Assembly (NCBI RefSeq): GCF_964019385.1
Contig: NC_088649.1
Coordinates: forward strand, 19,038,615 to 19,102,614
DNA length: 64,000 nucleotides
Source of the DNA: Sycon ciliatum
Taxonomy: Eukaryota > Porifera > Calcarea > Leucosolenida > Sycettidae
Reading direction: 5' to 3'
Part shown: in pieces, positions 43,205 through 53,235 of the stretch
How positions within the stretch are numbered: the first letter of the stretch is position 1
Layout: the number at the start of each line of letters is the position of its first letter
The notes under the pieces: generated by a model
What the model saw: only the letters and a program-made list of their open reading frames with translations
Database searches by the model: none
What the model was told of the DNA's origin: nothing
Position numbers and translations under genes: made by a program

Positions 43205-43265
43205 GATGTGCACGACCATAATCATCGGGGATTGAACCCGCAGCCTCTCGACTGGAAATCGACTG
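43205..43265 (-). other. tRNA-like B-box fragment (SINE remnant?)
   Basis: The minus strand contains GGTTCAATCC, an exact Pol III B box, preceded by AGTCGATTTCCAGTCGAGAG, which could be an anticodon-arm remnant. An A box and acceptor stem are missing; upstream is a (GT)n tract. A functional tRNA is excluded by the missing 5' half. Confidence 0.35.
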
Positions 43266-43307
43266 CACACACAAACACACATGCACACACTCAAGCATGT
43301 AGACAAA

Positions 43308-43309
43308 CA

Positions 43310-43357
<48 letters not shown>

Positions 43358-43400
43358 AGTGGCGTGTCCAGGATTTGGCTGAGGGGGGGGGGGGGGGGGT
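43308..43400 (+). repeat. (CA)n and poly-G run around a dispersed short repeat
   Basis: (CA)n to 43354, then CCAGTGGCGTGTCCAGGAT and an 18-base G run. The AGTGGCGGGT...GGGGGG pattern occurs again inverted near 45640-45680, so it is a dispersed element end. Confidence 0.7.
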
Positions 43401-43489
43401 TGCGGCCGGGATCAAGGCGGGATGGGGTGGGGGTAGATGACATCATGCTACTGTCCCAGGTCAGCCATTTTGAAAACCAATGTCAAGAA

Positions 43490-44733
43490 GCTCCTCCTGT
43501 AGCCCCTTCTTCAGCAGTTATTCACCCGAACCGCCCCAGAGACTGTTCCGGAGGATCAGCGCACCACACGGGGACAAGTGTCGAACTTGCTTCAAGTTCC
43601 CTTTCTCTGTGGGCCTGCGGTACGATCGAGCATGATGTTTTGGGGAAGCATTCTCTGGAACGCTCTCCCCTCTGATTTTAGAGTGATACGTGTCCCTGGT
43701 CCCTTCCGTAAAGCTCTTTCTGCCATTGATATACTTACTTTGTCCTCGTTAAACTTTTATTATCTGCCATAAATTCCAACCTTCTCATCTATCAATTATT
43801 TGTGCATGTATGTCTATAAAATCAACCACGTGTTCCTGACTCCATGAGATTGTCTTTCTATTCTTTGACTCCATGAAATTATTATCTTTCTATTTCTGAC
43901 TCCATGAAATTGTTCTTGATATAAATTTTCCCTTTCTTCTTTTGGTCCTTTCTGTCTTATAAGTTATATTATTATTATCAAATAATCTACGTGGAGATAA
44001 AAGTTTATTAATAGCAATGAAAAGTATGAATGCCGCAGACATCACCACGCAACATGACAATTTGTTCAAGGTTTGGTTTTGTGTGTTTCCAAAATCGATT
44101 TTCACGTTCCGATCATCAGTGGAAATACGGAACTAAAGAGATCAAGGGAAAAACAAAGGTTAAAAATCCAAAGAAGTGTGACACATGACGGGTAACTTGT
44201 GGTAAGTATTACAAAAAGTCAGAACTAAAATAAAGAGTAAGTCCTTGAAGCTGTTTGTATTCGTACGCATAAGCCCGATTTGTGTAAGCAAAAAGAACAT
44301 GTTTTAGCACTTAGGTTATTTTCGTGAGTTTGCACCCCGTGTTCATGAGTTGTTTCTGCACTGTTCATGCCCGTTTGTCACACTTACTCTTTATTTTAGT
44401 TCTCACTTTTTGTAATACTTACCACAAGTTACCCGTCATGTGTCACACTTCTTTGGATTTTTAACCTTTGTTTTTCCCTTGATCTCTTTAGTTCCGTATT
44501 TTCACTGATGATCGGAACGTGAAAATCGATTTTGGAAACACACAAAATCAAACCTTGAACAAATTGTCATGTTGCGTGGTGATGTCTGCGGCATTCATAC
44601 TTTTCATTGCTATTATTATTAATATTATCATTTCTTGTTTTCCCTTGCATATCATCCCTTCATCATTCTGTGAGAACCTGTCCTATGGGCAGGTGAGAAG
44701 GCATCTCTGCCTGTTCATTTGGTGAAGTAAAAC

Positions 44734-44765
<32 letters not shown>
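43490..44765 (+). pseudogene. LINE 3' end (RT C-terminus and tail), split by a foldback
   Basis: 43578-43772 encodes VRSSMMFWGSILWNALPSDF and PFRKALSAID, the usual C-terminal end of CR1/Jockey-type RT ORFs (..W N .LP.....F). Its 3' UTR resumes at 44615-44737 with CCTGTCCTATGGGCAGGTGA, a small hairpin, and ends in a (CAA)n tail (44738-44765), typical of these LINEs. The upstream RT is absent. Foldback 4 interrupts the UTR. Confidence 0.65.
44010..44614. repeat. Foldback element 4 (arms 233 bp, 139-bp loop)
   Basis: 44010-44242 and 44382-44614 are inverted repeats with very few mismatches, ending AATAGCAATGAAAAGTATG. The arms can be read as the same peptide on each strand, which is a consequence of the palindrome. 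Located within the LINE 3' UTR. Confidence 0.9.
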
Positions 44766-44766
<1 letters not shown>

Positions 44767-44844
44767 GCCGTAAATCTCACACACCAGGAGCAGTATTTCT
44801 GTACACGCAGCAACAAATGTACATTGTAAACTTCAAATTTGACG

Positions 44845-45153
44845 TTATGTGAGCGAATCAACTGCTTTTTTCTTTTGTTTTAACATGCGAGTCCAAAAAT
44901 TTCTCACCGCTCTCAAAGCATCCTTTACATAGGCAGCGGTACTTGTCACTGTGCGCTGTTCTTTATGTTCTGGCTGCTCGCTGACAACAGGTTCTTCCAC
45001 GTCTGGCGGAGTTTGACTGTCAGTCCGCTCCGAAAGTTCAACTGGATTGTCTGGAATAACAGCGACTTCATCACTCCCATTGTTTCCTGTTGGAGCGGCA
45101 GCAGGAGTTGCGCCGCCACAGGAACGCTTTACAAAAGTTCCAGGCTCTGCTGG
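44845..45153 (-). CDS. TRAF-type zinc-finger gene, last exon
   Basis: A 309-bp exon reads from an acceptor (GCTCTAG before 45153) to a TAA at 44847-44845, phase 0, 102 residues. It is low-complexity at first (SCGGATPAAAPTGNNGSDEV), then acidic/Pro-rich, and ends in a basic amphipathic tail (VKDALRAVRNFWTRMLKQKK). It is in phase with the coiled-coil exon at 45799-45927 on the same strand. It does not encode a MATH/TRAF-C domain, so the protein differs from canonical TRAFs. Assignment to the same gene as the zinc-finger exons at 55838-56431 is by strand, order and phase. Confidence 0.65.
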   Translation of the reverse strand, partial: PAEPGTFVKRSCGGATPAAAPTGNNGSDEVAVIPDNPVELSERTDSQTPPDVEEPVVSEQPEHKEQRTVTSTAAYVKDALRAVRNFWTRMLKQKKKAVDSLT

Positions 45154-45185
45154 CTAGAGCTTGGCCTTTTGGGATGTCCCTGATA

Positions 45186-45300
45186 CATCAAAGAAAAGCC
45201 TTCGAGTCAACCAAAACACGATTAGAACGAGGATGATCGCCTGAGTCCTCGGCATTCGAATCGTGTTTTGGTTGACTCGATCGAAGACTTTTCTTCGATG
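45186..45300. repeat. Imperfect hairpin (about 40-bp arms)
   Basis: 45186-45223 and 45259-45300 pair through GAGTCAACCAAAACACGATT; the loop contains a further GAGGA/TCCTC pairing. Lies in the intron just upstream of the last exon. Confidence 0.8.
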
Positions 45301-45596
45301 TTTGTACCGTTGAAGACGCGTCGAGCGCGTCCCAGCAGGGATCACACTGTACAACAGTACACAGTCAGGTCACCGTGTTTCTGTAGCCGTGCATGCTCAC
45401 TGTACGTAGACTCTACGCTAGCTCTGTAGACTGTACAGTGTACTGTACTAGTCTGTAGTGTGTACAAACACCAGCTCGAGCACCGCACCGTGCAACCGCT
45501 TTTGGACAATCGTTTCAGGCCGCGCGCGCCCCGAGCCTAGTCTAGCTCGACCCGGCGCGCGCCCTGTATTATTTTTCGAAACCTAGGTGGAAATTT

Positions 45597-45730
45597 TTGA
45601 GGGGGGGGGGGCGCTCGCCACCCCCCCCCCCCCCCCCCCCCCCCCCCCGCCCCCCCCCCCCCTCCTAAACCCGCCACTGCACACACACACACACACACAC
45701 ACATACACACACGTGTACATACCCCTACGA
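45597..45730 (+). repeat. Poly-G / poly-C tract and (CA)n
   Basis: A G run (45600-45611), then an almost unbroken C tract of about 60 bases containing a single G, then CCTCCTAAACCCGCCACTG and (CA)n. Capable of G-quadruplex/i-motif structure; also an assembly-risk region. Confidence 0.9.
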
Positions 45731-45798
45731 AGTATACATACGTACACGTATGCAGAGATGGAGTATAACCAGATCAAATCAACACACTCTCAACTAAC

Positions 45799-45927
45799 CT
45801 GCATTGCATCCACATCATGCTGAACCTTCTCTACTTCCGTCTTCAGTTGGTCAATGACCCCGGTTTGCTGTTCAGCTGTTTGTAAGTCCTGGTGAAGTAG
45901 CGCATGTTGCTTGTAGTGACGGGAAAT
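45799..45927 (-). CDS. TRAF-type zinc-finger gene, coiled-coil exon
   Basis: 129 bp between an acceptor (TTGTATTAG) and a donor (ATGCAG then GTTAGT), 43 codons, phase 0 on both sides. Sequence starts ISRHYKQHALLHQDLQTAEQ and continues with VIDQLKTEVEKVQHDVDAMQ, a heptad-like coiled coil expected between the zinc fingers and C-terminus of TRAF-like proteins (trimerisation). Confidence 0.7.
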
Positions 45928-46017
45928 CTAATACAATGCAACACAATAGCAATTGCAAGCTACGAAGTAAGTAGGTATTGGTCACAGAACAATGTTATAA
46001 TATCTATCCCTTCTCAT

Positions 46018-46204
46018 ACACTCACACACACACACACATACACACACACACACACACACACGTGCGCGCGCGCGCGTGCGCACACACACACAAGCTACCT
46101 GGACCCACCCTTGCATCACTGGCCAACACTCTTCCTGCTACCCCCCTCCCCCCCCTCCCCCCCCCCCCACCGCCCACACATGACTTGCCAAAAATCCCCC
46201 TTAT

Positions 46205-46235
<31 letters not shown>

Positions 46236-46310
46236 CTCCCCACAAACACACACGGAGGACTTGCCTATAACCCCCCGCCCCAAGCATACATCACTTCCCA
46301 ACACTACCCT
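46018..46310 (+). repeat. CA/CG microsatellite and degenerate C-rich minisatellite (block 1)
   Basis: 46021-46092 alternates CA and CG. 46100-46310 contains spaced C runs with a recurring ACTTGCC.A.A / CAACACT word, as in 49497-50035 and 52915-53165. Confidence 0.75.
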
Positions 46311-46318
46311 TCCTTCAC

Positions 46319-46375
46319 CCATTTGAATCGCCGCAGACCTCTCCATACATTGAGTGAAGACTGTGCAATATCCGA
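46319..46375 (-). CDS. TRAF-type zinc-finger gene, small exon
   Basis: 57 bp with a pyrimidine-rich acceptor (CATCTCTTCAG) and a donor (AAATGG then GTGAAG); 19 codons, phase 0. Reads SDIAQSSLNVWRGLRRFKW, plausible as the start of the coiled coil. It directly precedes the 45799-45927 exon. Support is weaker because of its size. Confidence 0.5.
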
Positions 46376-46690
46376 CTGAAGAGATGAAATCGCGAAAGTT
46401 GCTCATCGTGAATCAGCCCAATCTATGAAAAGTTGTATTTCTCGCCGGCCCAGCGCAGCGAGATAGGCGAGAAATGATTTCTCGCGAAATATTTTCAGTT
46501 GCAAATATGGCATCTGGTGTGTTCTTTATTGTCGCTTCTTTTCCTGACTTCTTCAGTCAGTTTTGAGTCTCACCAGTGTCCCTGCCCTCCCACCCTCCAT
46601 TTCTGTGCATATTATCATTGCTTTTATAATTATCACTTTTTGCCGTGATGTGCTTGCCATGCCTACATGACGCCTAATCGCCATTGGGGA

Positions 46691-46986
46691 TATACACCCG
46701 GTTTTTTTCCTCACAACTTCATCCGTCGGGGCGAGGGTTTTTTCCCGGCTGGCTCGGTCTAGAAAAATTAATCTGACGGTCCCAAGTGGTTCTGCATCAT
46801 GGCCTATTTCTGCTATCCACTGGCACGCCTATTCTATCTCAGTATTATCTGAGACACTCTGTTCTCAGTCCTTGCTTCCCTACCTCACTTGTTATCCAGT
46901 TCACATCTAGCTGCGGCCAACTACCCTTCACTTTGTGTAGTGTCGCTATTGCTGTCTATGTCTCTGTGTGTGCCAGTATATGTGGA
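46691..46986 (+). repeat. Dispersed 0.29-kb repeat, copy 1
   Basis: Matches 56678-56962 in inverse orientation, from TATACACCC to GCCAGTATATGTGGA. Features: GGGTTTTTTCCCGGCTGG and GCTGCGGCCAACTACCC. No ORF; class unknown. Confidence 0.85.
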
Positions 46987-46989
46987 GTG

Positions 46990-48230
46990 AGAACGCTAAA
47001 TTTGCGCGGCGCGAACGTTTGTCCCCTTGCAGTACTTTTCAATAATCCCCTCCCCCCCCCCCTTACAGGTGATGGTGCCTGGTCCCCCCCCCCCCCCCCA
47101 AATACGCAATAGTTCAGCATTGCTGAAGTGGGCATCCCACATCTGCCGTCTTGACACGCCAAGGATGGAGCGGACACAGCGCATATGGAAGGTGGATATG
47201 CGTTGCAAGTCGCCCTGAAGGGGACCGAGCACTCCGAACCATATAATGGCAAGGACATGACACACGCGTTGAAAACCCACCTATTCACGAAGACAGGAAG
47301 CTGACCATAGGAAAATACAGGGCGCTGCAAAGCACCACAGGCCTTGGAGGCACTCGCGATGCAGACATTGACGTCCACTGCCGAACGACTGTTGGTGGCA
47401 ATAATGGAACCCAGATACCTGAATTCAAGCACATTATTGATCTCAACATCCGCCAGCGTGAGTGGGACACAGTTTGCATCTTGGATGTTGCAGCCGCACA
47501 CCATGAACTGAGTCTTGTTAGTGCTGACAGTTAACCCATAATCAGCAGCAGTCGCCTGGAATACAGAGAGTGCGAGCTGAGCACCGTCACGCGTAGTCGC
47601 CAACAAGGCTGAATCGTCGGCGAATTGGCATTCCCCAAACTTGGTCGATGTCTTTCGCGTCCTGGGCTTGCCGGACAAGTTGCCGTCAATACAATAGCGA
47701 ACCTCCATGCCGACGCCAGGAACTGTCGACACTCTCCGGGACCAAACAGTGAAAACGGTCCACATGAATAGATTCAAAAGCCAGTCGCCATAGGGCACCC
47801 CTGCCTCAAGCCGTTATGTTGATGGGTTGAGTGTGTCCCTGAGATGCGCGGATTGCGGCAGACATAGATGTGTGAAAGGACTTGATGACAGCGAGGAGGG
47901 TGTCCGGTACCCCAGTACCAGCAAGTACACGCCACAAACACTCTATTTCGTGTCATGCTCGAGAGATTTCTCCACAAGTCGGCGCACAGAGAAAATCATG
48001 TCCGAGCACGACCGCCCACACCTAAAACCACACAACGAGTCTGGCAGCAGGGTCTCCGCCAGCCACTGGAGAAGTGTCTGTATGATGGCAGCCAACACCT
48101 TCTCCACAACATCCAATAGACCAATCCCGAAAGGATTGTCTGGGTTCGTGAAAGGGGGCACGCGTGCGAGCCAGTTCGTGTGAAGTGCATCGTTTTGTAT
48201 TCAGTTTGTGTGGGGGGCAGCTCATGGCGG
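46990..48230 (-). pseudogene. LINE RT fragment, broken
   Basis: Minus strand from about 48160: NPFGIGLLDVVEKVLAAIIQ and SLCGFRCGRSCSDMIF (fingers), GLRQGCPMA (about 47790), QFADDSALLATT with the catalytic Asp pair (about 47603-47637), then STNKTQFMVCG, EFRYLGSIIATNSRSAVDV and VFNACVMSLPLYGSE. The order is that of RTE/craniofacial-development-protein-2-like LINEs. At least two frame changes; the endonuclease is absent here. C-terminal end is masked by C runs (47047-47101). Confidence 0.75.
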
Positions 48231-48453
48231 AGGTAAGAGAGACTTTTGCTCACCGGGCTGAAGCTAAAGGATTTGATGGAGTCCTGCCAGCAGCTAGTCA
48301 AAGGACCTTCGGTACCTTAGGCGGACCCTGACGAAGTTTGGAGGCCAGCCAGCTCTCGGCAAGGAGAAGAACATTCGCGTGGCGATCGACTCTCCGTAAA
48401 AAATACAAGCTACATAGCGCCGACATACTGCAACAGCTACGATTTCAACTTAC

Positions 48454-48534
48454 TTCTCGATCTGCTGCTTCACCAAGTTCAACTATTTGCAAGTCCTGAC
48501 TGTTGTAGTCTGAAGCTGGAGTCGCATCGCCCAC
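48454..48534 (-). CDS. Probable exon (27 codons), same gene or neighbour
   Basis: 81 bp with acceptor (CTACCTGTAG) and a strong donor (GAA then GTAAGT), phase 0. Reads VGDATPASDYNSQDLQIVEL then GEAADRE. Acidic and helix-prone, compatible with the linker/coiled-coil part of the TRAF-type gene, between its zinc-finger and later exons. The QDLQ start resembles the later exon. Confidence 0.5.
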
Positions 48535-48712
48535 CTACAGGTAGCTTTTGGAGCCGATGGATTTTCCGACTTGGACTTCTTCCGCAAACTCTCGCAACAG
48601 TCCTGCAGTGTATGTTGGGTTTCCGTACGCTCGTGTCGACATGTCACCTACTGTACATGTACCGGATCGCGGAGGCGGAGGAGCTTGACGAGCTCCGCTG
48701 ACTCCAGGTTGC

Positions 48713-48925
48713 CTAGATACCGCCGTCGTCTTCGTTCTTATCGCTGGACACATTCTCTCCTTCTAGGACCTGCGCATAGTTGTCGTCCCGGGGGTAGAGA
48801 CTATGTTGCCTTTCGAAATAGTTCTTCATCAAGCTCGCGCGAATGATGATTCTCCTCATGAACTCGTTCCGACGGTGTGACATGGCGATGGTCTTTGCCG
48901 GGGCACTTGCTTGGTGAAAACTCAA
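48713..48925 (-). CDS. Possible exon, acidic C-terminus (unknown)
   Basis: Reads MSHRRNEFMRRIIIRASLMK, then YPRDDNYAQVLEGENVSSDK ending in DDGGI and TAG. Codon use looks coding in the acidic part. An overlapping frame (SKCPGKDHRHVTPSERV) also looks plausible, so the assignment is weak. Confidence 0.3.
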   Translation of the reverse strand: MSFHQASAPAKTIAMSHRRNEFMRRIIIRASLMKNYFERQHSLYPRDDNYAQVLEGENVSSDKNEDDGGI

Positions 48926-49384
48926 TCTACTTGTGCACTAGAACATTGATCGGCTGCAGATGAGTACAGTCACTTCGTGGTTGGTCCAACAGGAGGAAGC
49001 CTGGCAGAAAAGCGGCAGGACTCATCGAAGACGAAGCGCTCGCAACAAACAATAGTACTCGAAATATCTCGTAAAATGTAGGGCTTATCGCTTTGAGCCA
49101 CTGCGCTCACAGCCTTGCCTACTTCATCAAAGTGAGCTCTACATGTTCGTTGACCTCTTGACACTACACAGCAGAGCGAAACAAAGATTATGGCTTAGCA
49201 TTTCGACTCCAACAGCAGAACATCACCAGTGCGAGAGAGAAACCCACAAAGAGCTTTGCTTTCTGTCGCATCCTCTCCCTTGCATGCAAACCGTGTACTT
49301 ACCCCCGCATTCATACGCAAGCTATCAAACACGTCCTGTGCCGCATGCTGGTCAGGTGGTGCCATGCATGTATTGTACAGTGGA

Positions 49385-49520
49385 CTCTCAGTTGATATGC
49401 CCCATTTCTAACCCAGACAATCTTTTCGGGATTGGTCTATTGTCACACAGCTGTAGGTCGCCTTTTTTGGGGATGTGTACGAGAGTAGCATCAACCCACT
49501 GCTTCGGTACCTGTCCACAC
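49385..49520 (-). pseudogene. LINE RT N-terminal fragment with an inverted neighbour
   Basis: Minus strand: GQVPKQWVDATLVHIPKKGD then LQLCDN, an RT block-1 signature. Directly adjoining it (about 49402-49437) is the next RT segment (NPDNLFGIGLL) but on the plus strand, so two consecutive pieces of one LINE are head-to-head. Confidence 0.65.
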
Positions 49521-50035
49521 ATACACACACTCACACACAGATGACTTGCCAATACCCCTCCCTCCCCCCCCCCCCCCTTCTCCCCCTCCCCCCCCCCCTC
49601 GTTCCCAAACACACACACACTCACACACAAACACACACACATCGCTCACGAACACTCTTCCCCCCACCCCCGGACCCACACTCCACTTCCCAACACTCCC
49701 TGCCCCCCCCCCCCCTCCCCCTCCTATCTCCACCACACACATTGATTGCCAATACTTCCCCTTCTACATACAAACACACAACTCATTCCAACACCCCCCC
49801 CCCCCCCTTCCCTTCATGCACCCACCCATGCATCCATTGCCAACACTCCCACTCACCCCCCCCCCCCCCAAAAGACACATTTCATGTACTTGTCAATTAT
49901 CCCCACCCCTCCCCTGCCCCCTCCCCCTACACACACAACTCTTGCCAAAACTTCCCCACCCGTCCTGGACCTAAGTATCCATAACGAACACTCCCCCCCC
50001 CCCCCCCACCCCATCCCCACCAGACATATTGCATG
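49497..50035 (+). repeat. Degenerate C-rich/CA minisatellite (block 2)
   Basis: Irregular repeats of about 60-80 bp: a CACACA stretch, ACTTGCCAAYACTCCC-like word, then a run of 8-14 C. A further copy with the same words is at 52915-53165. Frames crossing it on both strands are compositional. Confidence 0.8.
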
Positions 50036-50054
50036 TACTGTCGTGGACATGGAA

Positions 50055-51904
50055 ATTCAGTTGATTGCCCGGGGCCGGTGCCCTCAGTGCGTACAGAACG
50101 TCGTTGTATTCAGTTGATTGACCGGGGCCCGTGCCCTCAGTGCGCACAGAACGTCGCTGTATTCAGTTGATTGACCGGGGCCGGTCCCCTCAGTGCGTAC
50201 AGAACGTCGTTGTATTCAGTTGATTGACCGGGGCCGGTGCCCTCAGTGCGTACAGAACGTCGTTGTATTCAGGTGATTGACCGGGGCCGGTGCTCTCAGT
50301 GCGTACAGAACGTCGTTGTATTCAGTTGATTGACCGGGGCCGGTGCCCTCAGTGCATACAGAACGTCGTTGTATTCAGTTGATTGACCGGGGCCGGTGCC
50401 CTCAGTGCGTACAGAACGTCGTATTCAGTTGATTGACCGAGGCCGGTGCCCTCAGTGCGTACAGAACGTCGTTGTATTCAGTTGATTGACCGGGGCCGGT
50501 GCCCTCAGTGCGTACAGAACGTCGTTGTATTCAGGTGATTGACCGGGGCCGGTGCTCTCAGTGCGTACAGAACGTCGTTGTATTCAGTTGATTGACCGGG
50601 GCCGGTGCCCTCAGTGCATACAGAACGTCGTTGTATTCAGTTGATTGACCGGGGCCGGTGCCCTCAGTGCGTACAGAACGTCGTATTCAGTTGATTGACC
50701 GAGGCCGGTGCCCTCAGTGCGGACAGAACGTCATTGTATTCAGTTGATTGACCGGGGCCGGTGCTCTCAGTGCGCACAGAACGTGGTTGTATTCAGTTGA
50801 TTGACCGGGGCCGGTGCCCTCAGTGCGTACAGAACGTCATTGTATTCAGTTGATTGACCGGGGCCGGTGCCCTCAGTGCGTACAGAACGTCATTGTATTC
50901 AGTTGATTGACCGGGGCCGGTGCCCTCAGTGCGTACAGAACGTCGTTGTATTCAGTTGATTGACCGGGGCCGGTGACCCCAGTGCGTACAGAACGTCATT
51001 GTATTCAGTTGATTGACCGGGGCCGGTGCCCTCAGTGCGTACAGAACGTCGTTGTATTCAGGTGATTGACCGGGGCCGGTGCTCTCAGTGCGTACAGAAC
51101 GTCGTTGTATTCAGTTGATTGACCGGGGCCGGTGCCCTCAGTGCGTACAGAACGTCGTTGTATTCAGTTGATTGACCGGGGCCGGTGCCCTCAGTGCGTA
51201 CAGAACGTGGTTGTATTCAGTTGATTGACCGGGGCCGGTGCGCTCAGTGCGTACAGAACGTCGTTGTATTCAGTTGATTGACCGGGGCCGGTGCCCTCAG
51301 TGCGTACAGAACGTCGTTGTATTCAGTTGATTGACCGGGGCCGGTGACCCCAGTGCGTACAGAACGTCATTGTATTCAGTTGATTGACCGGGGCCGGTGC
51401 CCTCAGTGCGCACAGAACGTCGCTGTATTCAGTTGATTGACCGGGGCCGGTGACCCCAGTGCGTACAGAAAGTCATTGTTTTCAGTTGATTGACCGGGGC
51501 CGGTGCCCTCAGTGCGCACAGAACGTCGCTGTATTCAGTTGATTGACCGGGGCCGGTGACCCCAGTGCGTACAGAACGTCATTGTATTCAGTTGATTGAC
51601 CGGGGCCGGTGCCCTCAGTGCGCACAGAACGTCGCTGTATTCAGTTGATTGACCGGGGCCGGTGACCCCAGTGCGTACAGAACGTCATTGTATTCAGTTG
51701 ATTGACCGGGGCCGGTGCCCTCAGTGCGCACAGAACGTCGCTGTATTCAGTTGATTGACCGGGCCGGTGACCCCAGTGCGTACAGAACGTCATTGTATTC
51801 AGTTGATTAACCGGGGCCGGTGCCCTCAAAGCGTACAGAACGTCATTGTATTCAGTTGATTGACCGGGGCCGGTGCCCTCAGTGCGTACAGAACGTCGTT
51901 GTAT
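50055..51904 (+). repeat. 53-bp satellite, about 35 units
   Basis: Unit CAGTTGATTGACCGGGGCCG / GTGCCCTCAGTGCGTACAGA / ACGTCGTTGTATT. Single-base variants mark higher-order structure: AGGTGATTG variants recur about 262 bp apart (50271, 50533) and again at 51060; from 51343 to 51766 a GTGACCCCAG unit alternates with a GCGCACAG unit every 106 bp, five times. Two units lack the GTTGT pentamer. Confidence 0.95.
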
Positions 51905-51911
51905 GCTGTAC

Positions 51912-52802
51912 ACATGTGAGCCAGAGCGCGCTAAAACATGACCACAGCATTTTTTGAAAAAGTCGAGAAAATCGCGATTTGAATTCCGCGGCAAAAAATA
52001 CGAAGTGCAGTGCAACGCGAGTCGCTGTTGTTGTTCTCCTCGGTCGACTGGACTGTTCCGGATGCATTTCTTTGTTGCAAGTAAGTAGTTTATTTGTTTG
52101 AGTTTGTATTCCATGTTGCGCTGAGTCGCCTAAAACTGATCGTCATCGATGTATCGACGGAACAGCCTAGTAGTAGTAATGTACTGCGGAGCGGAAGAAG
52201 ACGACATCCTCGCACTCCATGCGCAGGATAAATATTTTGAGGATTCGGGTCGGAAACAGAAGGAAGACGATGATGGCTACAGCGACGAGTCATTTGTGGG
52301 CGACACTTTCATCGAGCGTAAAAGGATTGATGCTGGTAGTCCCACGATCTGCAGTGACGAGGAATTCTACTCTGATGACAACCTGGCAAGCGATTGGCAT
52401 CGACACTGACTTGGGAGGTGAGTCGGCCGATGATTTGGGCAGAATGGACATCGCTGCACATATCCGGGACAATGCCAGTATTGGTTGCAAGTGCAAAAAC
52501 AATCAATGGACTCTGCTGCTCCCTCAACTTGCTCAAGTCGATAATTTGAGTACTCTTATGCGGAACATCGTTAGCACAAGCAGTAGGAAGCGAAAGCAGT
52601 ACTCTCTGGCGAGCGAAGAAAACTGTGTGCAAGATGGGCTTTGGTGTGGGGAATATGAGTGCGACGTCTAGTATGTTGAGGAACACTGTGTGCAGCAGTG
52701 TATACTGTATAGATATAATGTGTGTTTGATCATTTTTGAACAAAAACTGAAAATCAAAATTTTTGGTCTGTGGTCGTATTTTAGCGTGCTCTGGCTCATG
52801 TA
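51912..52802 (+). mobile_element. Decayed piggyBac-like element beside the satellite
   Basis: Inverted ends of about 30 bp (GAGCCAGAGCGCGCTAAAA and GAGCCAGAGCACGCTAAAA) with CATG just outside. The left end abuts the last 53-bp unit. The body begins with GAGAAAATCGCGATTTGA, similar to the 13175-14162 element, and encodes an acidic N-terminus. No clear target duplication. Confidence 0.55.
52149..52409 (+). CDS. Acidic N-terminus of a piggyBac-like transposase, truncated
   Basis: 86 codons from an ATG: EEDDILALHAQDKYFEDSGR, then EDDDGYSDESFVGDTF and ICSDEEFYSDDN. The acidic composition and position near the left terminus resemble the ORF at 13471-13833. No catalytic domain follows. Confidence 0.45.
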   Translation: MYRRNSLVVVMYCGAEEDDILALHAQDKYFEDSGRKQKEDDDGYSDESFVGDTFIERKRIDAGSPTICSDEEFYSDDNLASDWHRH

Positions 52803-52914
52803 GTGTTGATCCGATTCGACCAGCGCACTACAATTATGTGTGTACTGTTTACCCACGGCTGCATGGCCTGCGCCCTAGGGCCGCTAGAAGTGCGACCGGA
52901 TTTCAATGTTCATG

Positions 52915-53165
52915 ACAGTACTTGACAATTATCCCCCCCCCCTCCTCCCCCCCCCCCCTACACACACAATTCTTGCCAACATCCTCTCTTCCCTCCTGCA
53001 CCCACACATGCATACATTACCAACACTCCCACCCCCCCCCCCCTCCACCAGACACATTACATGTACTTGTCAATCACCCCCCCCCCCCATCCCCCCCCCC
53101 TCCCGTCCTCCCCCTACACACACCACTCTTGGCAATACCACCACCCTACCCGTCCACCACCATCT
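52915..53165 (+). repeat. Degenerate C-rich minisatellite (block 3)
   Basis: Same word set as 49497-50035 (CTTGNCAATTATCCCC, CACACAATTCTTGCCAACA, ACACATTACATGTACTTGTC). Confidence 0.8.
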
Positions 53166-53235
53166 AATGTAAGTCTAAAAAGTTTCGGTGCGTTTAAATA
53201 TCGGCCTCCCAGGGCTAAAACCTATTTTTGACACA

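Noticed and set aside
43208-43265. Functional tRNA gene
   Set aside because: Only a B box and a possible anticodon-arm remnant; no acceptor stem or A box.
43890-44725. Conserved short protein found on both strands
   Set aside because: The identical peptide on each strand is a consequence of the 233-bp inverted repeat.
45587-46379. Pro-rich and Gly-rich ORFs
   Set aside because: Produced by homopolymer C/G and CA tracts, open on both strands.
50055-51904. CRISPR array
   Set aside because: The 53-bp units are directly contiguous with no unique spacers, in a eukaryotic setting; it is a satellite.
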